NCBI GenBank assembly: GCA_025352685.1
Contig: JANXSN010000073.1
Span: forward strand, 1-64,000
Reading direction: 5' to 3'
DNA from: Sphingomonadales bacterium
GTDB taxonomy: Bacteria; Pseudomonadota; Alphaproteobacteria; Sphingomonadales; Sphingomonadaceae
DNA: 64,000 nt
This document shows positions 9,511-19,981 of the stretch, piece after piece. Each line of letters begins with the position of its first letter. The first letter of the stretch is position 1. The position numbers were made by a program, and so were the translations under genes. The notes beneath the pieces are model-generated. The model was given only the letters and a program-made list of their open reading frames with translations. It made no database searches and was not told where the DNA came from.

Positions 9511-10272
9511 ATGATCGGTATCATCCTCTCGGCACTCGCAATGACGGTCATTGTCGGTGTACGCTACTTGATAGCGAGCGGGGCGTTTGCCTGGGCGACG
9601 AAATGGCGCCATCCCACCCTTTACAGCGGCCTCAATGCGCAGATCGGCCGCGAAATCGGCTGGTCGCTGGCATCTGCGGCGATATACGGCGTTCCCGCTG
9701 GCGTTGTCGCCTGGGGTTGGCAGAATCGCGGGTGGACGAAGATCTACAGTGGCGTCGGCACTTACCCACTGTGGTACGTGCCGCTGTCGGTCCTGATTTA
9801 CCTGCTCGCACACGACGCCTGGTTCTACTGGACGCACCGCTGGATGCACACGCCGCGTCTGTTCAGGGTCGCTCACGCCGTCCACCACGCGAGCCGTCCG
9901 CCTACCGCATGGGCGGCCATGAGTTTTCATCCATGGGAGGCACTGACCGGGGCGGTTGTCATTCCAGCACTGGCGTTTATGATTCCGATACAGATCAGTG
10001 CGCTGGCTGTAGTATTGTCAATCATGACGGTGATGGGAGTGACCAACCATATGGGGTGGGAGGTATTTCCCCGTGCTGTGGTTCACGGCCCGTTAGGGAA
10101 GTGGCTGATAACGGCTACGCATCACCAAAGGCATCATGCTGAATACCGGGGGAACTATGGCTTATATTTTCGGCTCTGGGATTGCCTTTGCGGCACCGAC
10201 AAGGGGCTTGGTAGCTTTGACAGTGCCCACAGTTCTCTGGGCTCTGCTCGCGGCGGCAGCCCCTCCCGGTAG
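9511..10272 (+). CDS. sterol desaturase / fatty acid hydroxylase family protein
   Basis: His clusters HDAWFYWTHRWMH, HAVHH, HHQRHH in a multi-TM protein. Confidence 0.82.
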   Translation: MIGIILSALAMTVIVGVRYLIASGAFAWATKWRHPTLYSGLNAQIGREIGWSLASAAIYGVPAGVVAWGWQNRGWTKIYSGVGTYPLWYVPLSVLIYLLAHDAWFYWTHRWMHTPRLFRVAHAVHHASRPPTAWAAMSFHPWEALTGAVVIPALAFMIPIQISALAVVLSIMTVMGVTNHMGWEVFPRAVVHGPLGKWLITATHHQRHHAEYRGNYGLYFRLWDCLCGTDKGLGSFDSAHSSLGSARGGSPSR

Positions 10273-10636
10273 CGTTGCTACCGATGTGAGTGGGTTGCGT
10301 TCAGCCAAAGGGCAGATTTTGGTTTGCATGACGACGCGCCCCGATATGTTTTCCAAATGCCAGAAAGATCCTGCCGCTCGTCGGCTGACTGTGCCGGTCG
10401 CACAGGCGCGCGACATCAGGTTCGACGACCTGCCGACTGGCGACTACGCGATCGCGCTGATCCACGACGAAAACAGCAATAACAAGCTTGACACTACCTT
10501 TGGCATCCCGCGCGAAGGGTTCGGGTTTTCGCGCAATCCCGTTATTCGTTTCGGCCCGCCAAGCTTTGCCGCGGCGCAGTTTCCCGTGGCCACCAGCCGT
10601 GTCGAAGAAGGCATCCGGGTTAAATACATGCTCTGA
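10136..10636 (+). CDS. DUF2141 domain-containing exported protein (start uncertain)
   Basis: IRFDDLPTGDYAIALIHDENSNNKLDTTFGIPREGFGFSRNP; true start may be downstream near 10208. Confidence 0.8.
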   Translation: MLNTGGTMAYIFGSGIAFAAPTRGLVALTVPTVLWALLAAAAPPGSVATDVSGLRSAKGQILVCMTTRPDMFSKCQKDPAARRLTVPVAQARDIRFDDLPTGDYAIALIHDENSNNKLDTTFGIPREGFGFSRNPVIRFGPPSFAAAQFPVATSRVEEGIRVKYML

Positions 10637-10705
10637 TGGGTCGCCATGGACCCCTTGGGCGTTTCGGTCGTTACGCCTCTAGTTAATCACTAAGGGAGCC
10701 CCGTC

Positions 10706-10852
10706 ATGTTGTGGACAATTGTTGTCATCCTCGTCGTGCTTTGGTTGTTGGGTTTCTCGCTTCACATCGGTGCGGGCCTGATTCACATCCTGCTGGTCGT
10801 GGCGCTCGTTGTCGGCCTGATCCAGCTCTTCTCCGGACGCAAGGTGCTTTAG
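10706..10852 (+). CDS. lmo0937-like small membrane protein (48 aa)
   Basis: MLWTIVVILVVLWLLGFSLHIGAGLIHILLVVALVVGLIQLFSGRKVL; below the length cutoff of the supplied ORF track. Confidence 0.75.
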   Translation: MLWTIVVILVVLWLLGFSLHIGAGLIHILLVVALVVGLIQLFSGRKVL

Positions 10853-10892
10853 CTGGACCGCCAGTTTCGATGCGCTTAGACGGGGACTATTC

Positions 10893-12909
<2,017 letters not shown>

Positions 12910-12913
12910 TTTC

Positions 12914-13864
12914 CTAAAGCACGGTTTGGCCGGTCAGCGTCTTGTACCCATAGCCATGGACGCGCATCGTCAGCGCTTGACCAGCCGCCAGTGGCGCCCA
13001 TTTGCCGACCCATTGGACATAGCCGCTGTTGCTAGGGTTCGCCGCCCACATTTCCAGCCATGGCTTGATCGGATGCGAGACGAAATATCCAAGCGTGCCC
13101 TTGTCCCAGCGCTGGACGCGCTTCCCGTCGACGTACATCTCGACATAGCCGGTCTGTTGGTCGACCTTGATCCCAAAGCGCTTGCGCTGGCCCGACAGAT
13201 CGGTCCCCGCGAACAGCCTCACACTGTTCTGCTTGTGCACGCCGTTTACATAGACATGCATCGTCACGTCGAGCCCGTTGCGTCCCGCCAGCTCGAAATC
13301 GATCTCGTCGCGGCTCGTCGAGTCGTAGAGCCACAGCGGCGCTACAACCAACCCGTCCCGCAGTTGCGGCAGGGTGACCTCGGATTCCCACATACCGTCT
13401 GTCTTGGCTTCGGCCGACCCTGCTTGAATCTCGGGCGCGCCCGCAGCATCAAGCGTAAACAGCGTGTCCGCCCCGGTCGGTTGGTTGATATGGCCGAATT
13501 TCCACGCCAGCGGACTGTTGGCATTGGACCATTCGGATCCGATCCACTTCCCGCCCCAGTTCCACAGCCGCATTGTCGTCAGGTTGAGCGGGAGGAGCGG
13601 CGTTAGCACGGGCGTGGCGGGCGTTGAGACTGCGGTCGCCGTCTGCGTTCCGGTAGGTGCCACGGCGGTGACCGCCGTGGTCAGCGGCCATGTCGAAGAC
13701 ACACCGAGCAGCGGCGAGGTTGTGGCAGTCATCACGGCGGGCCTCGCAGATGCGGTCCTGGCTGCTGCCTGCGTTGTACTCGCTGGCGTTGTAAGCACGT
13801 GCGTCGACGCTCCAATCGCCAACCCCCCTGTTATCAGACTCGCCAATACAACTCCATTGGCCAT
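12914..13864 (-). CDS. secreted GH16-like glycoside hydrolase with Ala/Thr/Pro-rich linker
   Basis: WESEVTLPQLRDGLVVAPLWLYDSTSRDEIDFELAGRNG; EIDFE matches the GH16 ExDxE catalytic motif; N-terminal signal-like segment. Confidence 0.72.
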   Translation of the reverse strand: MANGVVLASLITGGLAIGASTHVLTTPASTTQAAARTASARPAVMTATTSPLLGVSSTWPLTTAVTAVAPTGTQTATAVSTPATPVLTPLLPLNLTTMRLWNWGGKWIGSEWSNANSPLAWKFGHINQPTGADTLFTLDAAGAPEIQAGSAEAKTDGMWESEVTLPQLRDGLVVAPLWLYDSTSRDEIDFELAGRNGLDVTMHVYVNGVHKQNSVRLFAGTDLSGQRKRFGIKVDQQTGYVEMYVDGKRVQRWDKGTLGYFVSHPIKPWLEMWAANPSNSGYVQWVGKWAPLAAGQALTMRVHGYGYKTLTGQTVL

Positions 13865-14169
13865 GCCACTGCATCCTGTCCGCCAAGCCGAGGAATTGGG
13901 GGCACACACAAGGACAAAACGCTAAAGCATGTGGTTAAACGCGGTGTGTGGAAGGGAGATCACCAATTTCGCCATGCCCATCATTTTCGTCTGCCTCAAA
14001 GTTTTATCGAAACCCCGTCTCGATCCAACATCGGCATCGCCGCGCACTGTTGGAACCGCGGTGCAATGCTCCCGGTCGGCCCGGGGCGCACGCACTTGTG
14101 CATGCCGATGGGGGCCACGGTGCCGGCGCTTGACGGTGGGAGGTGTTACAGAGCACGCAGGCTTGATCC

Positions 14170-14766
14170 ATGTGCCTGCTTTACCGCCTCGACGCTGCGT
14201 CAAACCAGATCGCAACGATTTTCGCCGCCGATCCCGGTCGGGACCCGTGGCCCGGTCATTACGTCGCTCCCGGTAAATTCGCGCCTGTGATCGTGCAGCG
14301 GCGGGAGGGCCGACGCCTCGTCCCGCGTTTATGGGGTGTCCCGCCACCGCCCAGGGTCGCCGCACAGGGTGGTCGGCCGGTCCATAATGTCCGCAATCTG
14401 GATTCACCTTTCTGGGTTGGCACGTTGCGTCACACCGAATTTCGCTGCCTCGTTCCTGTCACCAGCTTTATGGAATGGGGCGGCGTGAAGGGCATGCGCA
14501 CGCAGCACTGGTTCGTCGTGCCGTCCGAACCTGCGTTCGCCTTCGCTGGCATTTGGCGCGATAGCGAAGTGCCAAGTTTTGCCTTTCTTACCTGCGACCC
14601 CAATTCTTTGGTCGGTGCGGCCAATGACGCGTCGATGCCAGTCGTGCTTAACCCGTGGGATTACGACCGGTGGCTGACCGCTGAATGGAGCGAGGCGCGC
14701 AAGCTCGTTGATCCCTTTCCGTCGCAGTTGATGGCCAAAACTGGCACCCCTCAAGAGGCGGGCTGA
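14170..14766 (+). CDS. SOS response-associated peptidase family (YedK/HMCES-like)
   Basis: MC N-terminus, PVHNVRNLDSPFW, RCLVPVTSFMEW, FAFAGIWR. Confidence 0.85.
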   Translation: MCLLYRLDAASNQIATIFAADPGRDPWPGHYVAPGKFAPVIVQRREGRRLVPRLWGVPPPPRVAAQGGRPVHNVRNLDSPFWVGTLRHTEFRCLVPVTSFMEWGGVKGMRTQHWFVVPSEPAFAFAGIWRDSEVPSFAFLTCDPNSLVGAANDASMPVVLNPWDYDRWLTAEWSEARKLVDPFPSQLMAKTGTPQEAG

Positions 14767-15057
14767 CTAGGGTGTGCAAGGCTACCCGGTGCGGGACCTC
14801 GCCAATCGGCCAGCGCGCAAGCGATGCCTGGCGGTGAAATGCGCGTGGCAGTGGAGCGCGATGATCCTGTGCTCGAAGGCAAGAAGGTCCCTCTTGCCGG
14901 TGTTGAGTAGGGCGATCGGGACGAAATACTGTGGTGGGGACTTCGGTCCACGCGAAGGCCCGTCACGCTGTATGCAGACGGCCGCCGATCGGCGACGGTT
15001 CCGGCCTGCGGCGCAAACCGTCTACCGGTGGAATAACTGCGCGCGCGTTGCCTTCTC

Positions 15058-15372
15058 TCAGGCTTTGCGCACAAATGCCGCCCGCAAAACCATACCCCTG
15101 ATGGCGTCGTCTCGGCAGTCGATTACTTGCGCATCGCCCGTGAGGCGGATCGATTTAGTCACCGTGCCTCGTTTCAGGATCTGGCCTGCGCCCTTGACGG
15201 CCAAGTCTTTGATCAGCGCGACCTGATCGTCGTCGGCCAACAGGTTGTCGACAGCGTCACGCACTGCGACGGTGTCGAGATTGCCGGTTACCGCACCATC
15301 GCCCTCGGGCTGCCATTCGCCGCTTGCTTCGTCGTAGACGTAGTCGTCGGGGTTGCGGTCGCTCAGCGCCAG
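15058..15372 (-). CDS. PhnA/YjdM C-terminal domain protein (start codon uncertain: CTG or frameshifted ATG)
   Basis: DDYVYDEASGEWQPEG..VRDAVDNLLADDDQVALIKDLAVKGAGQILKRGTVTKSIRLTGDAQVIDCRDDAIRGMVLRAAFVRKA. Confidence 0.65.
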   Translation of the reverse strand: MALSDRNPDDYVYDEASGEWQPEGDGAVTGNLDTVAVRDAVDNLLADDDQVALIKDLAVKGAGQILKRGTVTKSIRLTGDAQVIDCRDDAIRGMVLRAAFVRKA

Positions 15373-15388
15373 TCATCCTCACCGACAA

Positions 15389-15514
15389 TTATTTGATGGT
15401 AACAATCCCGACTGCACTTGGCTTGGTGGAGGGGTTGGACGCGTTGGCTTTGGGCGCCTTTTCGGCCTTGGGCTTGCGGACTTCCTTGCTCGATTTCTTC
15501 TGGCTCTTAGCCAT
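15389..15514 (-). CDS. small Lys-rich protein (41 aa)
   Basis: MAKSQKKSSKEVRKPKAEKAPKANASNPSTKPSAVGIVTIK; resembles a recurrent family of short 'MxKSQKRSNREARKPK' proteins. Confidence 0.6.
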   Translation of the reverse strand: MAKSQKKSSKEVRKPKAEKAPKANASNPSTKPSAVGIVTIK

Positions 15515-15607
15515 GAGCTGTTCCTAACGAGGGCGGGATGCCCGAAGCAGGCCTACACGAGATCGCGCGGCGCTGCGCTTAAAATCGCGGTGCGCCGCGG
15601 TCAGGGT

Positions 15608-15931
15608 TTAAAAATGCGCCTCAAATCGGCGCGAGACCACATCGAACACGGCGGGGTGCAGCGGCTGGATGAACTGGCATCCATGCCCTGATTTCGCCGT
15701 CCATACGACGATGGCCTCGAGCGCAGAGAAAGTGGGAATGCTCAGGAAAACTGTGACGCCGACGCCGATGCGGTAAATGCTTTCGACGCGAAAGCCGGTG
15801 ATCGACAGATCCTCGACATTCACCGTCATCCGTCCCCCACCCATTTCCCGCAACTGCGCAAGAATTCCCACTGTACGGCGTTCGGCTGCCCGTGCGTCCC
15901 GTCGAGGAGAATCATTTTGCATGATTTGCAT
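15608..15931 (-). CDS. PilZ domain-containing protein
   Basis: RRDARAAERRTVGILAQLREMGGGRMTVNVEDLSITGFRVES..IVVWTAKSGHGCQFIQPL. Confidence 0.75.
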   Translation of the reverse strand: MQIMQNDSPRRDARAAERRTVGILAQLREMGGGRMTVNVEDLSITGFRVESIYRIGVGVTVFLSIPTFSALEAIVVWTAKSGHGCQFIQPLHPAVFDVVSRRFEAHF

Positions 15932-16042
15932 CGCTTCTATTACGGCTGACAGGCATACAAAGTTTACCTGTCGTCACGATAAACTATGCACACTGGCGTC
16001 GCTGCGATGGAACGCTTACTTGTATGCGTGTAAATAAGAGGG

Positions 16043-17419
16043 GTGCCGATGGCCCGCGCTGACCGTTTCGAAGCCAATCCGCACTGGCTGCCGCTCAATC
16101 CGCCGGGCGCGCTTGACCATATTCCCGGCGAAGATGGCTGGATGCCCGTGCTCGGCACGACGTTGAAATTGCTCGCCGATCCGCCGGGATACGTGCGCGG
16201 GATGCATGCCAAATACGGACCAGTTTATCGCCACAAGAGCTTTGGTGGGCGCAATGTAACGCTGCTTGGCCCGGACGCGAACGAGCTGGTGTTGTTCGAC
16301 CGCGACAAGATCTTTTCGTCCGAACAGGGCTGGGGTCCGATGCTCAACCTGTTGTTTCCCCGCGGGCTGATGCTGATGGATTTTGAAAAACACCGGGTCC
16401 ACCGCCGCACGCTGTCGGTTGCTTTCAAGACCGAACCCATGAAGCTTTATGCTGAAGCACTGAACGACGGCATCCGGGCCCGCGTCGACAGTTGGTCGGG
16501 CGCGTCGTTCAATTTCTATCCGGCGATCAAGGAATTGACGCTTGATCTGGCCGCCACATCGTTTCTCGGCATCCCGTTCGGGCCCGACGCGGCAAAGATA
16601 AATAAAGCGTTTGTCGATATGGTCCAGGCGTCGATCGCGGTGATCCGTATTCCAATTCCGGGCACCGCAATGGGGCGCGGCGTTGCGGCGCGGAATTATC
16701 TCGTCGATTATTTCGGACGCGAAGTACCCAAGCGTCGTGCTGGCACGGCGGAGGATATGTTTTCGCAAATCTGCCGCGCAACACATGAGGACGGCTCGCA
16801 GCTGTCGGTCGACGAGATTGTCGATCACATGAACTTCCTGATGATGGCGGCGCACGACACCATCACGTCGTCGGCGACCGCGCTGATGATGATGCTCGGC
16901 CGCAATCCCGATTGGCAGGTCAAGCTGCGCACCGAAATGGACGGTCTGGGCGTCAATGGCGACAACCTGCCCTATGACGCGCTCGGCGAGCTTTCGCTGA
17001 CCGAATATGCTTTTAAAGAATCGATGCGGATGATGACGCCGGTGCCGTCGATTCCTCGCCGCGCGGTCAGGGATTTTGAGTTTCGCGGACATAAATTTCC
17101 GGCAGGCACGTTTGTCGGAATCAATACGCATTTCGTGCATCACATGGCAGAACATTGGCCCGAACCCGAAAAGTTCGACCCGATGCGCTTTGCGCCGGAC
17201 GAGTCTCGAGCGCGCCATAAATATGCTTGGAGCCCATTTGGCGGAGGCGCGCACATGTGCCTCGGCCTGCACTTTGCTTATATGCAGGTAAAGATTCTGC
17301 TTTGGCATGTAGTGCGCACCCATCGCATCGCGCTGCCCACGGGGTCGGGCGAAAAGTGGCAAGCGTGGCCGATTCCCCAGCCGCGCGATGGATTGCCGCT
17401 TCGCCTCGAGCGGCTCTAA
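16043..17419 (+). CDS. cytochrome P450
   Basis: I-helix AAHDTITSS, ExxR-type KESMRM, heme loop FGGGAHMCLG. Confidence 0.95.
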   Translation: MPMARADRFEANPHWLPLNPPGALDHIPGEDGWMPVLGTTLKLLADPPGYVRGMHAKYGPVYRHKSFGGRNVTLLGPDANELVLFDRDKIFSSEQGWGPMLNLLFPRGLMLMDFEKHRVHRRTLSVAFKTEPMKLYAEALNDGIRARVDSWSGASFNFYPAIKELTLDLAATSFLGIPFGPDAAKINKAFVDMVQASIAVIRIPIPGTAMGRGVAARNYLVDYFGREVPKRRAGTAEDMFSQICRATHEDGSQLSVDEIVDHMNFLMMAAHDTITSSATALMMMLGRNPDWQVKLRTEMDGLGVNGDNLPYDALGELSLTEYAFKESMRMMTPVPSIPRRAVRDFEFRGHKFPAGTFVGINTHFVHHMAEHWPEPEKFDPMRFAPDESRARHKYAWSPFGGGAHMCLGLHFAYMQVKILLWHVVRTHRIALPTGSGEKWQAWPIPQPRDGLPLRLERL

Positions 17420-17492
17420 GCCACCTCCGCTTTTTTAATTTCTTCATCTTTTTCAGATACGAATCTGTTCTGGGCAAAGGGGGAGATCGAGA

Positions 17493-17795
17493 GTGAGCGA
17501 GACAAATTCGAATTTTGCGATGACCGACGACCGCCGGTCGAGACGGACGGACATGAGCGCTGCCGCTCGGATCGAGGCTGGCCCCGGACAGGCGTTCGCG
17601 GTAACAGTCCATAATGTGTCGGCGCACGGCGTGATGGTTGAGGTCGATCTGCGTTTCGTCCCCGGCCGTTCGGTTACGATCGAAATGACAGGCCTTGGGC
17701 GCGTCCACGGGCGCGTGGCTTGGGTGCGCGAGGGCCATGCCGGCATTGCCTTTGTCGACCCGCTGACGATCGATCAGATCAACGCCATTCTCTGA
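17493..17795 (+). CDS. PilZ domain-containing protein
   Basis: DDRRSRRTDMSAAARIEAGPGQAFAVTVHNVSAHGVMVEV..GRVAWVREGHAGIAFVDPL. Confidence 0.78.
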   Translation: MSETNSNFAMTDDRRSRRTDMSAAARIEAGPGQAFAVTVHNVSAHGVMVEVDLRFVPGRSVTIEMTGLGRVHGRVAWVREGHAGIAFVDPLTIDQINAIL

Positions 17796-18478
17796 TTTTG
17801 TAGAGTGCTCACGCCTGCTTGATCGGATGGCTGTGGAGCACGAGGACCATGGCCGCTCACTCTTTGGCCTGCTAGGTGCCCGGCCGCAGCGCTTGACGAT
17901 CGCCACCTCCCAACAAGACAGCCGATGACGTCGATCCGGCTGTTTGCGCTGCCATCACCGATTCGCTCCGCCCCCGATGCCCAGCCTGTCGAGGCGCTCG
18001 TACCACGAGGCGAGCCCGAACCGCTGCGTGGCATTGAGTTGCCTACCGAGAGTGCGTGGGTCGCAGGGATGATCACCGCCCAGAATGCTATAGCCTTTGT
18101 GGCTTGCAATTGGTCGATTTCGCATATCGTCGGTGCGCTAACCGCTTGGCTGACGGACTATCCATACCGGCGGGTGCGCTTGTCAGCGAGGTCGCCGGGC
18201 GTGACAACCAGCATTGCGGGCTGGGCGTCGTCGGTGCCGACGTGGCATCGTCTTCCTCGAACATCATCGAGACCGATCGCCGCCGCGCCATAGCCGGCGG
18301 CCTCACGGCGACCCGAGCCCGTGACGGCAATGTGACTGTGGTCAAGGCTGACCGCGCCGGGGACGGCACCGACTTCGTCGCCCGTAGCGGTGCGGCGACC
18401 GGTCTCGCGAGCCGTGTCGACGTCGTTGTCTACCGGAGCCGCTAGCCCCGAGCTCCGCCACGCGCTACGGCGCAAGGC

Positions 18479-18853
18479 ATGAACGGGCTTTTTTCAGTGA
18501 TGATCGGCGGCGCACTCGGCGCAGGCGGGCGGTATCTTGTCGGTGGGGCATTCTTGCGGGCGCTCGGACCGGGTTTTCCCTGGGGTACGCTGGCGATTAA
18601 CTTAATCGGTGGATTTCTCATGGGTGTTCTGGTGGGTGTGCTCGCGCGCGCCAGCAATGGCGGAGAGCACCTGCGTCTGTTGCTCGGTGTCGGCGTGCTC
18701 GGCGGGTTCACCACTTTCTCGGCGTTCGGCCTGGAAACCTGGTTGATGGTTGAGCGAGGACAGGCAACGGTTGCCTTCGCTTACGTCACGGCCTCGGTCG
18801 TTGGCGCGGTTGGTCTGACTGGCGTCGGCCTGTTGCTGGCGCGCAGCGCATGA
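18479..18853 (+). CDS. crcB: fluoride efflux transporter CrcB
   Basis: GALGAGGRYLVG..FPWGTLAINLIGGFLMGVL..GGFTTFSAFGLETW. Confidence 0.95.
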   Translation: MNGLFSVMIGGALGAGGRYLVGGAFLRALGPGFPWGTLAINLIGGFLMGVLVGVLARASNGGEHLRLLLGVGVLGGFTTFSAFGLETWLMVERGQATVAFAYVTASVVGAVGLTGVGLLLARSA

Positions 18854-19974
18854 GCAAGGCATCCGAAACCGTCCGGCAATTTACCGTCGGGTTTGACGAT
18901 GAGGGGATTCGCCTCGACCGGTGGTTTCAGCGCCATCTGCCCGAAGCCACATTCAATGTTGTCTCCCGCTGGGCGCGGACCGGCCAGCTGCGCCTCGACG
19001 GTGCGCGGGCAACGCCCGGTGACAGAGTTCTTACCGGTCAAGTCATTCGCGTCCCTCCCGCCGACCCCGTCCAGACCGAGCGCGCACCCCGTCCCAAGCG
19101 CGTCGCCAACCTGTTGAGCCTCGATCAAACGAGCTTTGCGCAGGGTCTCGTGATCCACCGCGATGCGGCGGCGCTGGTGCTCAACAAGCCGCCTGGTCTT
19201 GCCACTCAAGGTGGCACTGGCACGACCGAACATGTCGACGGGTTGCTTGATGCCCTGACTTTTGAGGCCGAAGGTCGGCCCAAGCTCGTCCATCGGCTTG
19301 ATAAGGATACCTCTGGCGCGTTGCTCATCGCGCGGTCGGCCCGCGCTGCGGCGCATTTTGCCAAGGCATTTTCCAGTCGGACCGCGCGTAAGGTGTATTG
19401 GGCAATCATCGTCGGCATTCCTGACGTCAGCGACGGCTGGATCGATCTCCCTATCGGAAAGCAACCCGGTACCGGAGGCGAGAAAATGCACGTCGACGAG
19501 AAGGAGGGCAGTGCTGCACGCACCCGCTACCGGGTCATCGACCGGGTTGGCAATCGCGCGGCTTGGGTCGAGCTGCAACCGCACACCGGCCGCACCCATC
19601 AGCTCCGCGTCCACATGGCAGCCATTGGTCATCCCATCGTCGGTGACGGCAAATACGGCGGCAAGGAAGCATTCCTGACAGGCACGATCAGCCGCAAAAT
19701 GCACCTTCACGCCCGGCGGATTCGCGTGGATCACCCGGATGCGAATTTCCCCGGGGGTCAGATTGATGTCCGCGCCAACCTGCCCGAGCATTTCGCGATG
19801 ACCATGATCGATCTGGGCTTCACGGTCGCCCATGGAGACGCTTTACCGCTCGACGAGGTCAAGTTCTCCGAAACCGCCGAGGGCAAACGGCGTCTCGTCG
19901 CCAATATTGCCAAGACCGCGCGCAAGGAACGCAAGGGCGAACGCCGGTCACGCGGCCAAACAAGACCGAAGTAG
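18850..19974 (+). CDS. RluA-family pseudouridine synthase
   Basis: S4-like N-terminus; LVHRLDKDTSGALLIARS; HTGRTHQLRVHMAAIGHPIVGD. Confidence 0.93.
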   Translation: MSKASETVRQFTVGFDDEGIRLDRWFQRHLPEATFNVVSRWARTGQLRLDGARATPGDRVLTGQVIRVPPADPVQTERAPRPKRVANLLSLDQTSFAQGLVIHRDAAALVLNKPPGLATQGGTGTTEHVDGLLDALTFEAEGRPKLVHRLDKDTSGALLIARSARAAAHFAKAFSSRTARKVYWAIIVGIPDVSDGWIDLPIGKQPGTGGEKMHVDEKEGSAARTRYRVIDRVGNRAAWVELQPHTGRTHQLRVHMAAIGHPIVGDGKYGGKEAFLTGTISRKMHLHARRIRVDHPDANFPGGQIDVRANLPEHFAMTMIDLGFTVAHGDALPLDEVKFSETAEGKRRLVANIAKTARKERKGERRSRGQTRPK

Positions 19975-19981
19975 CGGAGCC

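Noticed and set aside
16016-17362. 448-aa minus-strand ORF
   Set aside because: Antisense to the cytochrome P450; no recognisable motifs.
18781-19833. 350-aa minus-strand ORF
   Set aside because: Antisense to the RluA-family synthase.
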